This document shows, piece after piece, positions 33,114-46,025 of a stretch of DNA of 64,000 nt; position 1 is the stretch's first letter; each line of letters opens with the position of its first letter. The DNA lies in contig JAVHKY010000044.1 of NCBI GenBank assembly GCA_035079385.1, positions 930,001 through 994,000 on the forward strand. Reading direction: 5' to 3'. The notes beneath the pieces were generated by a model. That model was not told the DNA's origin. It worked only from the letters and a program-made list of their open reading frames with translations, and ran no database searches. This stretch comes from Aspidiotus rigidus. Lineage: Eukaryota; Arthropoda; Insecta; Hemiptera; Diaspididae. Both the position numbers and the translations under genes were made by a program.

Positions 33114-35580
33114 ATCATTTTGAGAAAAAGTTGAAATCTCACTGCGAAAACATTACCAGCTACTGAAGAAATGCCAGTACCAATGATTGTGACAAGAGGA
33201 AAGTGAAGGGAAAACAGTTGACCGCAGTACGTGCTGGTTATCTGAAAGGAGATATTAAGTACAATCCAAAGCTCCAAAGAACAGGAAAAAAAAAAATTCG
33301 ATTTGGCAATTTCACTAAAATTTCTTCCAGCTATAGCCTATCGTTCAAAGCTATGATGTAATAACTTTTTTGTAAAGCACTCGTTGACTAGGTGATTGCC
33401 ACGTCACTCGAGTAAACGTGACCGTACAAGATGAGAAAAAGAAAAAGAAACTATTCGTTCGCTTCGTAGTTTTACAGCAGTGATTTTTTCGTATAAGTGT
33501 TCTTCGACGTCATCATTATTGTCCTCGTAGACGGCAGATAGGTTGACAGTAATGGAGAAAAATATTCGACAAATGTGAGACCGCTCATTCGTGGCATGTT
33601 CGCGTACGACAGGGAAAAATCACGCTTCGAGATATATTACTACCATTTATAATCCGTTCCAAAAGCGTAAGAGAAAGAACAGAAAAAAGAAGGAAAAAAA
33701 GCTTGTACAAAAAACGTAGAATAATTTTTACATCGTCGGTACTTCACGTGAACAAGAAAGCGAAGTATTTTTTTTTTTTCGTTCATTCTTTGGGAAAAGT
33801 AGTGGCGATAATGAAAATGAACTTCTCTATACAGTAACGGAATTCTAATCTATAACTAGGATGAGAATAGAAATGGAAAATGCTGATAAGGTCGAGTTTT
33901 TGCACCATCAGCAACAGAATTTATCGCGAATGTTTGACATTTCTGATTTTTTTTTTTAATTACTCCTGAGACCCGGCAGAAAATATTATTTTTCTCTTCT
34001 ACGTTGTCGCAAAGGTCTCGCGCAGCTCAGTCGGTCGGTAAGGGTCGCTATCCGTTGAAATAAAGGATTTCTTTGTACACGGTGCGACGCAGGAAAGGGT
34101 CTCGTTTCATTTCATGATCTGTTTGACAGTGGTGTCTGACTAGAATATTTATTCGCCTAATCATTAATCATTAAGATTCTCTAATTGTGTACAAATATTT
34201 CTCGCTCACTACAACGCGTCATTTAGTATTCGGACGCGTTACAAAATAGAGCCGACCCGCAAAGGGTTTCGTTTTGGTTCTGAATACACATAATAAAGGC
34301 TGATTAATTTACAATAATTTACCACGGTCCACGTGGAATTGCGAAAGATGTAACATCCACGTTTGTAGAGCGGGTGCGCTTTTCATAAAATGGAAATATG
34401 AGCTGAAAATTTGATGGAAATAAAACTTTTTTCCGAGAGAAAAACTTGAAGGTATCTGTATATATTTTTCCGTGAGTACAAGGAAAGTTATTCGCGAGTC
34501 AAATTTCGAGGGAACGTTGTATCCAGGACAATGTTTATATAGTCTCAACAGATGGTTTTTCATATGTTTTACGTGCTTGAAACAGTTTCATCAAATATGG
34601 AGCTTAAGATCATTCCATACACTCGAGAGTTTGGTAAGACTTGTAGAATATTAGAGAGTTATTGTTAAACGATTTCAAGCGTTCAAAATTCGATAATAAT
34701 CAAAGAAGAATTTTAGGATAAAATGAATAAAATATTCTGCAATAAACATCCAGAGGGTCTGGTTTCAAATCTTGGTTCGAATGGTCTTGACCTACTTCCT
34801 ATTTATATGAACTTGACTACAAATTTTCAACTCTGATATTCGGAAAGGAAATATGAGCTGAAGGTCGGTACTTGAGTGGGGAAAACCGAAGGCTCCCTCG
34901 TGAAAGTTGAATGCATGGAAATGGATGAATTTTTTGATTTTGATTTTAATTTCAGCAGATTCCCTTTTAAAATTTCAAACTTTACTCTCTTTAGTCAGCT
35001 TCTGTCCTCACATCTTGTTTGTCTGCACCCATTTTTAATTCGATTTCAGATACTTGTAGTTTTGAAAATAGCTTCGGCTGTTACTGTAATATTAGTGGTT
35101 ACTGCTAGGCAAACTTATAATTATTCTTAGAACAATCAGTACTAGCTTTACTTCGTCACTAATACTAACACACATAGGTATGTGGGAATAGAAAGAGGTA
35201 ACGTAGAATATCAACTATGACTTGAAATCGACTCCAAATTTTATGAAACTTCTTAGATTAAAAAACAAAAAATTAGTTTATGATTTGAAAAATGTTTCTT
35301 GTTTTGTGAGAAGTCGAACTCCTCCGTACTGATAATGTGCGAATGATCCTTTTTTTCATTCGATCGTTGCTCGAATAATGAAAAAACTAGCGATTATCAA
35401 CTAGTTTCCGTTATTGATGGAGTCATATATGAGTAGATTCTGAAATTTCATAAGATTTAGAACTAATTTCAAGTTGTAATTAGTATTCCAGAATACTTTC
35501 CCGCAGTGCACTGCCGATTGCAGAGTTTCAAGTAAATACTGTGCATTTTATAGTTAGTGACTAGGTAAAACCTGCCCTTA
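33114..35580. other. Non-coding stretch, nothing recognised
   Basis: No supported gene or element. A tRNA A-box-like phrase at 34021-34040 has no matching B box. Frames at 34309-35130 lack motifs. Confidence 0.45.
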
Positions 35581-35581
35581 G

Positions 35582-35745
35582 TGGAGGGGGGTTGTTGGTA
35601 AATGAAAAACTCTAGCGAAAAATTCGGTCACCTCGTCGGCGGGCTGACAAGGTGATCAAATTTTTCGCTCGAGTTTTTCATTTATCAACAACCTCCCTCC
35701 TTTAATATTACCCCCGCACTTGAATGTTGTGTCTTTCGTTCTGCC
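35582..35745 (-). mobile_element. SINE-like repeat copy B with foldback tail
   Basis: On the minus strand: ACGAAAGACACAACATT, GTGCGGGGGTAATATT, then two copies of the copy A tail in head-to-head inverted order, separated by only a few bases of tRNA-like sequence (CGACGAGGTGA). Arms are about 35582-35637 and 35647-35702, so most of the tRNA body was lost when the palindrome formed. Confidence 0.7.
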
Positions 35746-36780
35746 CTCAATGTTGCACAATCTTCGCTGCAGTCAATGGTAAAAAAGGCTCGTCTCCAAA
35801 AAGTTATTTTTCGGGTGGAACTTGTCTCGTGGTCAGCCATCTGCTGTCCTTTAAATAAATTTTGGTTCCGAAAGGGGGCAGAGCTATTCCGGAAATTATC
35901 TTCTGAAGAAAATTTACAGAAACGCTACGTTATAAATATAATAGGATTATGGTTCCATATTGCGGAGTTCACTCATTATTTTTTGATGGATAAAATTTGA
36001 TATTGAGTATTCTGTACTACTTAAAGTGTGCATTAGGCAACGAGTGCAAAGCAGAGCCTAGTACTGTGTACGAGTAGCTATACTTCACATTTTTGCTCGA
36101 ATTCCTCGCGATATGATATTTCATTCACAAAGTGCAAAAACAGTGGCGATATTATTGTACTAGAGCTGTAATACCGTTACTTTTTTGCCCCGAAGTATTT
36201 TATGGCATGAAATGAAATTTTAAAACCATTGTAGCTTAATTATGTACCTTCATAGAATGCCATTTTAGTTTCCTCTTTCACTCTGGTAAAGTTTTAGAGC
36301 CTTCCTCCAGTAACATCAGCCAGAGCGTTTTCCTAGTCGGCAGGGCTTTTCCCTTAAATCATATTACATACTAGTTAACCTGATTCTTATTGTAATGGTA
36401 TTTGCTTTGCATTGGTTTACAGGCAGGCGAATTGAATATGCAATAATTGCATATCTATTCCCCTGCTTTGTGTCCAACGTGAAAGCACGTACTATTACAG
36501 TAAGGATATGACAAACGAGTATGCAATATTTTATGATGTGAGAGAAAAACCCTATAGTCTGTCCAGGCTAAGACTACAAACTGAGGTCATTGCATATCAA
36601 GTACAGTGCTTTACAGTCTATTTCACAAGAGTTAGCAATGGGCCGGTTTCAGTGGCATGAGCTCCGGGGAAAGGAATAGGTACAAAATTCACACTGCACG
36701 CGATAGTGGGCATGTTCTTTACGCACGGACGCCGATGACGCGCGTTAGTGTGCCAAATGACCCGTTTCCAATTCTCTTGA
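35746..36780. other. Non-coding stretch, nothing recognised
   Basis: A/T-rich. The 74-codon frame at 35776-36000 shows no motif. No repeat detected by eye. Confidence 0.4.
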
Positions 36781-36784
36781 GATA

Positions 36785-36955
36785 GACTATAGGACTTTTA
36801 CAATGTTTATATTTTTTATCAGTTTGAAGGACGAATACCACGAGAGCAAGAAAGACAGAAAGATAGCGTCACTGTCATTTTTTCTTTCTTGCTCTCATGG
36901 TATTCGTCCTGCAGCTGCAAATTGATAAAAAAAATATAGTAGAAGCCCTATAGAG
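36785..36955. mobile_element. Foldback MITE, about 171 bp
   Basis: Two arms of about 70 nt are reverse complements with few differences. Both carry GGACGAATACCA, GAGAGCAAGAAAGA and an ATATTTTTTATC-like phrase, and the outer ends read ACTATAGG and CCTATAG. The short centre separates them by about 20 nt. No ORF and no convincing target duplication. Confidence 0.7.
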
Positions 36956-37295
36956 TGTTGATGCTGCTAATTCGCTTATAAAACGATCTGTAGGAGCGCT
37001 GTTGTTGACTTTGAGAAGGTGATCATGGAGTTTTTTTTACCATGGCACAGCAAATTAATAAAATCAACTTTACCTTCCCAAATATTAGTTTTTGTGAAAA
37101 ATGCATGGAACAAAAATTTTAACCCTCTTAATTTCCTGTCGAGTTAATATACTTTCAATGTCTTGGGTGAATTTTTCAAGATCATCATCTTTTCGACAAG
37201 CTTCCGCAAATACCCGTCTCGGAAAACATGGAGAGCGCCTTTTTAAATTTTATTTGCGAATAATAACGCATCAGCATTCAACAGTCCAATTGTCA

Positions 37296-37403
37296 AAAAG
37301 TGGGAGTGACGTCACAACCTCAATTAGATCGTTCGGTACCTCGCAATGTGGCCCCGCGAGTACCGTAACGTTTAAATTAGTTTGTGACGTCACTCCTACT
37401 TTT
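37296..37403. mobile_element. Short MITE-like element with TGACGTCA in its ends, 108 bp
   Basis: Terminal inverted repeats of about 25 bp: left AAAAGTGGGAGTGACGTCAC, right (inverted) AAAAGTAGGAGTGACGTCAC. Each contains the palindrome TGACGTCA (37307-37314, 37385-37392). A third TGACGTCA lies just outside at 37438-37445. No ORF and no clear target duplication. Confidence 0.65.
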
Positions 37404-38394
<991 letters not shown>

Positions 38395-41320
38395 TGGACG
38401 AAACTATTCTTCTCAGATTTTCATTTGGTGTAACTCGATCTCAGAGCTGTATTTTTAGAACGAAAATACGAGAAAAAAATTTCTGTGTACATTTTCCCCT
38501 CTTTATTGCTCCGCAGTATCATTGGGCACATGCACAATGCGTGGCTATTACTGTTCATTTGAACTGGAAATGAAGAACAATTTTAGTATGCTCGTAAAGG
38601 AAAGAGTCTCAATGGTTCAGACTTCTAACGACGTACAGCTGCACGAAAATACCGAGATACGATTTAAGGAAAAAAGAGAAAACAACTAAAACGCGATAAA
38701 TTTTAATAATTTTGGGCATTAAAGAAGAGAGGCATGGAAGTTGGAAGAAGAAAAGTGTCTCTGCATGCCGATGACGATGAAGGCGAGAGTAAAAAAAAGA
38801 GAGCTAACGTTGGAGAGGAAAAACGCGTTGAATAAATTTTTAAACGTCGGGTAGCTGAAAAATAAATCGAACTACTTCAAAACACATTTTCAACAAAAAT
38901 ATTGCAGACGTATATTTATATTGTACGTATATAAGGCGCGCTCTCTGCGGTGGACCAGGATGAGGACAGGGAAAAGTCGCTTTACAGAATACATGATTAA
39001 TGGCGTTGCTTTTGATAAGCCTTTCTCTCTTGTCTGTCCTGACTAATGCGAGTATTTCGAATTTCCTCTCTCGCGCATACACAAGCCTAGCTTACTCTTA
39101 TCGCAGTCGTGTGTTTTTATTCATCGCTCAAATAATAACGAATAGCTGCAGATTAAAAATATGTCATAAAATTGTTTCGTGTAATACGAGTATATCTTTC
39201 AATTTATACATACGCCTCTACATCAAAAATACGTACGACTATATGGAGGGTCCTTCTTGCTGCTGCGTATTTATCGCGTATGAGGATAAATTGAAATTAA
39301 ATTTTCTCGTCGCGAGAATTATTGCTTTCCTTCTAGCCTGTCGGAATTATAAGAGACGCTTAACGAGTGCATTTACATTATAGTAATTAAAAGGAAAAAG
39401 GTACTTGTACTCGTCGCAGATAGCGTGGAAGAGAAATGCGAATACTTTTGCGGAGAATAAGGCGAAAGCGGAAATTGCACTTTATGAAATGGTCATTAGG
39501 GTTCACATTATCGAGCCATTATATGCTGTACGTGAGAACTCTAGCCGGAATTTCGAATTTTCCTTACGTCGAGCGTCAGAAGTCGTAAACTTTGGCCGTA
39601 TTATGCTTCCAGTTTTCGCACACGTACAAATTGAAGTATTAGTAAGAAAGGAAAATTTCGTTTTCAAGATAGAGGAGGGAGAAAAAACTTCGAATTTCAT
39701 AAACACGATAAACATTCTTTACTAAAACTTTAGCCTTCGCTTCTCTGCAATATGTAATCACCTTTTTCTTTTTTTTTTTCGATGAGCACAAATTCCGTTC
39801 ACTTCTCCCGCTATTCATATTTTGAGCTTTCTTTAGTTTTTACAAGTTATTATATAATTTCATTTACAACACGAGAATCGATTGAAAATTTTCGGTAGCC
39901 TTAAGAGGTCAAAAACTGCTTTTTGAAACTTCTTAAAAACATTTTTGAAACAATGAAGAAAGTTACCGTGTTATACAACCTTCGTTTTAATTTTTATTGC
40001 AAAATTAAAGTGTGCAGGCGAGGTTAAACTATCTTTTAATTAATTTGAACAGTCCTTCACGTTTAAAACTTCGAAACAAAAGTTTTTATTTAATTTCAGA
40101 ATCCTTTTTTATTTTATTTTATTTTTTTTTCTTCTATCCCGTCAAAAAAAAAGACAAAGGAAAGTAAATTACAGTGGATGCAAGACTAGTATACTTTGAA
40201 ATTACCATCAACATTCACCAGACAAAGAATTTGTTCTCGTCACTTGAAAATAATCACCCTAGTTTATTACAAACAGACCTGTTCCAGTTTATGATGCTCA
40301 TAAATACGAGCACATGACTTCATATACGCTCGATAAAAATCTGTGAAAAATTTAAAATACGAATTTACGTACGCGAACAAATTTACGGAGGTTCTTTGTG
40401 TTACGAAATTGTTTAATAATTAAAGTTTAATTTGCCAGGTTTATAAGAAAATTCTTACAAATCCCAAGCGGCGACCTAAAAGAACGCTAAGTCGAAAAAA
40501 TACGAAGACCGATTTTCCACTCCAGAAATGAATCATGCCGAGTATTTTTGAGGTCTGAGGCTGCGCGCTGGCTATTCTTATAAGAGTTTTCGATTCAGCT
40601 CAAGCTTCCCGGAGTCTCTTTAAAACTCAACATTCATCCAAATTATTCGTCCTCTCTGTTGCTCACTTGTGGATGTATTCAGAATTTTTCCACATCGTCT
40701 CTCGTTTTTTAGGTTTTGCATTAAACGAAGACATATTTAGGAGTTTGTTATTAAGGAGGGAGGGAGGGGGATAGAGAGAGAGATGAAGGAGAGAGAAAGC
40801 TGAACAATTGATTGATAATAATTTTCACACTGGATCATCGCTAAATTAACCCTCGCCGACGAAGTGGACTACATTTTCGGTGTCTGTCGTCCAAAATTCA
40901 GTGTCCTTGTGGGTTGAATAAGTGTGATAAGATGGAGGGGAAGGCCGGATAAAACTGAGGGAACCCACAAGTCTTACGACCCCGTGGAAAACAGCGTGTC
41001 TTATTTTTGTTTTCTTCATCTTCAAGTGAATAGGTGTATTAGGGGTCTGATGAAGATGTACGAGACTGATTGTTGTTGAAATTGTTTTGTCTTCGTGGAA
41101 GGAGAGCGCGAAGCGAGGACAAATTCTTCTATCTTAGGTTGACGACGTCGTCCTCATAGTACCGTTCTTAAGTTCCTCTTCATATATATATATAACTCTT
41201 GATAGTTGAAAATATTTCAAGTCTCCTGACATTTTCCCGAACATAATGACGTCATCAAATTCGGAAGCCTTCGCGCTCAGTGAAATTTCGTGAGAATGTC
41301 CCGCAACAGAAGAGATAGCG
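38395..41320. other. Non-coding stretch with CpG-rich part
   Basis: No supported gene. 39000-39700 is CG-rich, with overlapping frames on both strands that mirror each other. Later parts are A/T-rich, with a GA-rich tract near 40757-40798 and an AT run at 41181-41191. Confidence 0.4.
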
Positions 41321-41329
41321 GGTTCCTCG

Positions 41330-41440
41330 CTGAAAGTTTCTCACTTTCAAGCCATGTATGAGCTTCTGGAACTTAGAAATTTTGCTAGTGAAAAAAATTA
41401 TTGGGATTAGTAAGACTTGGAAAAATTTCTGGAGGAAACC
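41330..41440 (+). repeat. CTTGGAAAAATTT family unit
   Basis: Contains TTTCAAGCCATGTATGA, GGAACTTAGAAATTTTGCTA and GACTTGGAAAAATTTCTGGA, the paired phrases of the dispersed family. Confidence 0.45.
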
Positions 41441-41499
41441 AAGGACTCGTTAAATCTTGTCTTTCCTCGACCTCACGCAGATTTGCGGTTGACGCTACG

Positions 41500-41880
41500 T
41501 CAAATCGACCAAGAATTTACTTCTTTCAAAATCTTATTCGAAATTGAGTTGAAATCGAGATCACGTCGAAGTCGACATCGGGTCGACGAATGTCGACTCT
41601 AGTATGACTTATTTGTCACGTCAATTTTCGGTATTCGACCTAAAATCGACTGCGTCGTCGATTCTCTGGTACAGAATGACTTTGATTCGACGTTGATCTA
41701 GAGTTCTTATTGAATCGATTCCTCCAAATTTTTTAATAAAAATAAGATCGATTGTTCAGTAGGCCCAAGTTTTAATGTATGCTGGTCAATTTTGAATCGC
41801 CCTTAAATCAACGTCAATCGTGAGTTAATTTTGAGTCGATTTCTTCGCTTTTTTTTCCCACCTAAAATCGATAACCTACC
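41500..41880 (-). repeat. GTCGA-rich dispersed repeat, copy 3
   Basis: Inverted orientation: CTCCAAATTTTTTAATAAAA followed by GATCGATTGTTCAGTA (near 41723-41760) is the reverse complement of the family core. Dense TCGAC words before and after. It directly abuts the PLE at 41885. Confidence 0.7.
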
Positions 41881-41884
41881 TATT

Positions 41885-42890
41885 TGGAGGTAATGATAAA
41901 AGACTGGTTTCGTATTAAGCGTTTTATTGATGTAAGATGTGAGGCAGGGCAGATAAGGAGGCGGATAAGTTTCTTCCTTTTCCTTCCTTGCTTCACATCG
42001 AGCGAGGGTGTAGAAGTTGTGATCTTTTTGAGAATAACCTCAATCACTTTCTTCCTAATCCTGGCGTCGAGGTTGGTATTGATCTCATTTTTTTTGGCCA
42101 GATGGCGGTGAGGCGGAGTGAAGCCAGCCGGTGGACGAAGTAATGGGAAGCGGCCAATTTATGGAACAATGGCCGTAGAGATGAACTATGGATAGTGGAA
42201 TCTGTGGTAAAAAGTTTGCGAAAGTTGCCAAAGGTGTATACTTATTGTGCTCAGTAGTGATCGTGTTCGCCCCACGAATCTCAATAGTGAATTTGATTGA
42301 AGGATAAAGGCCACTGATGAATATAAGAAATTTCTAAATAAGATCATGGGGCTTTTTCCAAACACATATGACGTCGTCAACGTAGCGACACCATAAAGTA
42401 ACGTGATGTGTGAAAAGGGGCTAAGAAGATTGGAATATTTTTGATTCCATGCTTTCCATGAACACTTCAGATATGAGTGATCGCCATGGAGTTCTAATGG
42501 GTGTTAAACTGTCACACACTGGGAGAGAGAGGGAAAGGAATTTCGAAATGAAAGACTACGCGACAGGTGCTTCATAAAGCCAGTTTTCTGTATGCGTTCA
42601 CAGGTACGGAACATGGGGAAGTAGTCTTTTGTCGTAAAGTGCCAGTAAAATGCTTCCGGGAGGTACTTCGCTTGATCCAATTGAGTTTCTCATTGATGAA
42701 AGGAATTCGAAGCTTGTAATTTGTTTGAAGCAAGTATCTAGATACTTGAAAGGATACTACCAAGCGCATAGGAGACCCATCTTTAGGGACTTTAGGAAGA
42801 CTATAAATGCGTTGGACCATGAGGTTAGACGCTAAGAGGGCTTTCCTGAGGGGTTCTTTGTCTGTGAGGTGCTTGAGAGTCAACATTTAG
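41885..42890 (-). pseudogene. Penelope-like retroelement RT fragment, decayed
   Basis: On the minus strand: a YSLPKVPKDGSPMRLVV segment near 42810-42760 matches the N-terminal RT region of PLEs. Then an eroded motif-B region with a SEVFMES phrase (42470-42450), RYVDD (RT active site) at 42387-42373 followed by VICVWKK, and a conserved post-RT segment, HKLAASHYFVHRLASLRL, near 42150-42097, with downstream RIRKKVIEVILKK. Stops and frameshifts between them make it dead. The GIY-YIG part is absent because the copy ends where the GTCGA-rich repeat begins. Confidence 0.88.
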
Positions 42891-42904
42891 CCTCCACTGT
42901 TGAG

Positions 42905-43065
42905 GCATATATATGACCGGAAGGGGACTTAAAAAAACGACGGCTTCCTTGAAATTGCAGCGCGTTCAAATTTTCACGTTATCATTTTCGGGACTTGGAA
43001 AAACTTCAGTCTCCAAAGTTTTATATGATAGGAGGGGAACTTGGAAAATTCTGGAGACCGCGGGA
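42905..43065 (+). repeat. CTTGGAAAAATTT family, three units
   Basis: GGACTTAAAAAAACGACGGC (42919), GGGACTTGGAAAAACTTCAG (42989) and GGAACTTGGAAAATTCTGGA (43035), two of them near a TATATGATAGGAGGGG phrase. The ACGACGGCTTCCTT word also occurs at 28997. Confidence 0.5.
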
Positions 43066-45915
43066 TAGCATTTAATTTTTTGTTTCATTATTTTCACGAT
43101 TCTCATTAAATACATAGTGCTCTCAGCTTCCCTTCCCTTGATTGAATTTTGAAGTTGAAATCGATGGGATCATCGAGCAGGATTTTTCGTTGTTACTGAA
43201 ATGTCTGATATCAAAATCGAAATCATTTCACCGTAAGTAATGCGTTGAAGTTCTTGGAAGTAAGAACCTGGGAGAGTCTCTGTGCATTCTATGTCAAGGG
43301 CAATAAAAGCATAACTATTTACGCCTCTGAAATTGAACTATTTGCGAGTTAAATTCATCAGAGAAAGGAATACAGCACAATTTAGATTTGGCTTTGAGAA
43401 TTCTTTTCACATTTGAACGACGCATTATATCGGTTTGTTCACTTGCACGTGGAAAAAGAAACACGTGATATTACGCCAGTGGAGCGGATCCTTTAAAAGG
43501 AGGTTTTTTGAGAGGGAAGCATACGTGAGTTGATGAAATTTTCCGTCATTCAATAAGGTGATTTTAAAGAATATACGTTCAGCTAAGTTCTCGGGTGAAG
43601 TTATTCTACTATTTATTTATTTTCTTGTACGCAGGTTCGTCGTAGATTTGAATCGGAAAACAGATAACGAATATAAACTTTTTTCCTCCGAGGATTACCA
43701 TCACAACAGGAAACGAGAATACTTTCTAAACGTTAAAGAACCTACCCGAGTCTTGTCTAAAACTCAAGATAAGTTTGCGTTTCTCTTCTTGACATTTAGG
43801 AGTTGGTAAAAATTGACAGATTTCCGTGTACGCCGAGCCGCAAAACTTTAGTATTTCTTGGATTACGTTTAGTGTTTGGTGATCACTTCAACCGTGCGTA
43901 AAGCGACTCTTCCCTCATTTTCAAAGTAAGAATTGTATTTCTTCATTTTCGAGTATGTTTATTCCGTTCTTGCCGAAGGAATTGAACTAAAATTTTAACA
44001 TTTGAAGTGATTCCATGATACGTTAAGTAATCATTTTGCTGACTCTGGAGAATAAAGGAAGAATGCTGACGATTACAACATGCACGTAAAAGAGAGAATC
44101 TTTTTCAATGTTCGAGAATCTAAGAGGACCAATATTGTACTGCAATAAGAGGACAAGAACTATGATTTATTTTCTGCGGAGTGGTTTATTATGTCTTCGT
44201 TTCCACTCCTCCTTCTTTTTTCCTTTCTTTGTAACTTTTTCCTTTTACGAGCAGTTAAACTCAAATACAAGAAACACGACTTATATTATGTACGGGTTCT
44301 CAGGTTTCCAGATCGATTCCAAAAGAGAAAAGTGATTTGTTTTCCTACTCGCCAGATACTTGTAGAAATAAAAAGGAAAACGAAAAAAAAAAAAAGTAAA
44401 GAAAAGCGATGCTCTGATGGAGAAAAAATCGTACGTGTACATAAACAAGCCAAAGATTCTACATACTGATGGTATACGCGCATGATTGAGTGAGTTAAGT
44501 GCGAATCTTCTCTTCAATAATACACAAGTTGCATCGCGTTTTTTTATATATATTTTTTCGTAGACCAACTTTTTGCCTTTTAGCGAATTGGTTCTTGAAA
44601 TTCCACGTTTTCGTAGTATTTACTTTCACTCGAAGCGGAAAAGAGAATACTACTGTAATACGAGAGGAGTACAAGTACGTGTACCTACATATATAGGCTT
44701 AACGAGTACAAAAACAGCGATAAGTTTTTCTGCATGAATAAAAACGAACTTTTCAAGTCAGGGGGAGAGATCATCTTGTTACAGAAGAGAAAAGAGAAGA
44801 TCACTTACTTTTTTATCGGTGTAGTAGTTATTGTATAGGAGCGTTTACAGCTCGTATTCCGTTACCGACGATGGCAGATTTTTCAACAGTATTTAAAAAA
44901 ATGTTCACTCGACCTATGACATAATATATTTCATTCCATTCGAATATCAAATGAGCACAGACTCGGAAAAACGAATGTGTAGAATTTTTTTCATCACTCG
45001 TTTCCTTTTCTTTCCTTCTTTTTTCCCGCTTCTTCCACGCATTAACTGAAGAGATCATTTATTTCTTGAATTAATGAAAAAGGAAAGGAAAATGCAATCT
45101 ACACTTCGCGTACATGATAAATAAACGGATTTTTTTTCGTATTCCTGTAGAATACGTACGGCTGCCTTTCATCTTTTCAACGAATACATAAATTTTCCTC
45201 TTTAAATCTAACGGTAATTTTTTTTCGTCTTCATCAGAAACAAGTATTACTTTCAATCGCACATGTTGATTTGAAATTTCTCCAAACTGTGATACGTAAA
45301 TTGTTTTCTGAGCTCTTGATAATCTTTCATGGACGCTTAATACTCAATCTTATAGTATTCTGTACCCTAGACCAGCTGGCTCAGTCTTCGATCTGGCAGC
45401 GGCCGTGTGTGTAATCGTATACCCTTCACGTAGGATTGCTCTTCACGATTTCTTTATGTGAGGATTGGCATGGATAGCTTTAAATGTTTACATTGGGAAT
45501 TATGCACTGTGTTCAGGATGGAACGCTTAAGATACTTTTGGTAGAAAGGAGGTACTTTTAGTAACGAGGCCTGTTTTGCTGACAATGACGAGTTCAGGAT
45601 GAAAGGAGGGCTCTTCCCGCAAGCGATCAAGATTCAAAAGAAAAATGTGGTTGGAAAAAAAGAAAGAGATTTTCTGGCAAGTCAGTGACCTCATTTATAT
45701 TTGAAGGCCACGCCTGTCTTATGATATTGATCACGAGTCAGCTGGTAAATTTTCCTCACAGAGGCATACGCCTCGTTATTGGACTAATATAAGCTTGGCG
45801 TGGTGTGCGTAAGATAAGCTATCTAGCTCAGGGGAGCTCACCCGTTTCGCTCGTTTGCCTTCTTCTTGGATCATTGTAGTCGTAGTGTGTTGTAAGTTGA
45901 GAGCCAGCCGTAACG
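43066..45915. other. Non-coding stretch, nothing recognised
   Basis: No supported gene. 44100-45260 contains overlapping frames on both strands with low-complexity Phe/Lys/Arg composition, a sign of A/T tracts and CpG-rich non-coding DNA rather than exons. Confidence 0.4.
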
Positions 45916-45920
45916 GATAC

Positions 45921-46025
45921 TGAAGATGATATCACAGGCAGCCATCATGGTTGGTTATTACCTCACGAGCTAATGATGTCATCAGCTTAGGCTCTTTCTC
46001 TTCCATTCTCAGGATCATTCACTCC
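45921..46025 (+). repeat. Direct repeat flanking the PLE inverted repeat, left copy
   Basis: Shares CACAGGCAGCCATCATGGTT and AATGATGTCATCAGCTTAGG with 46693-46740, and the following pyrimidine-rich stretch and CACTC words also match. Hence about 100 bp is repeated in the same orientation on both sides of the inverted repeat. Confidence 0.7.

Noticed and set aside
34011..34100. Possible tRNA gene
   Set aside because: An A-box-like GCAGCTCAGTCGG is present, but no B box or cloverleaf could be formed.
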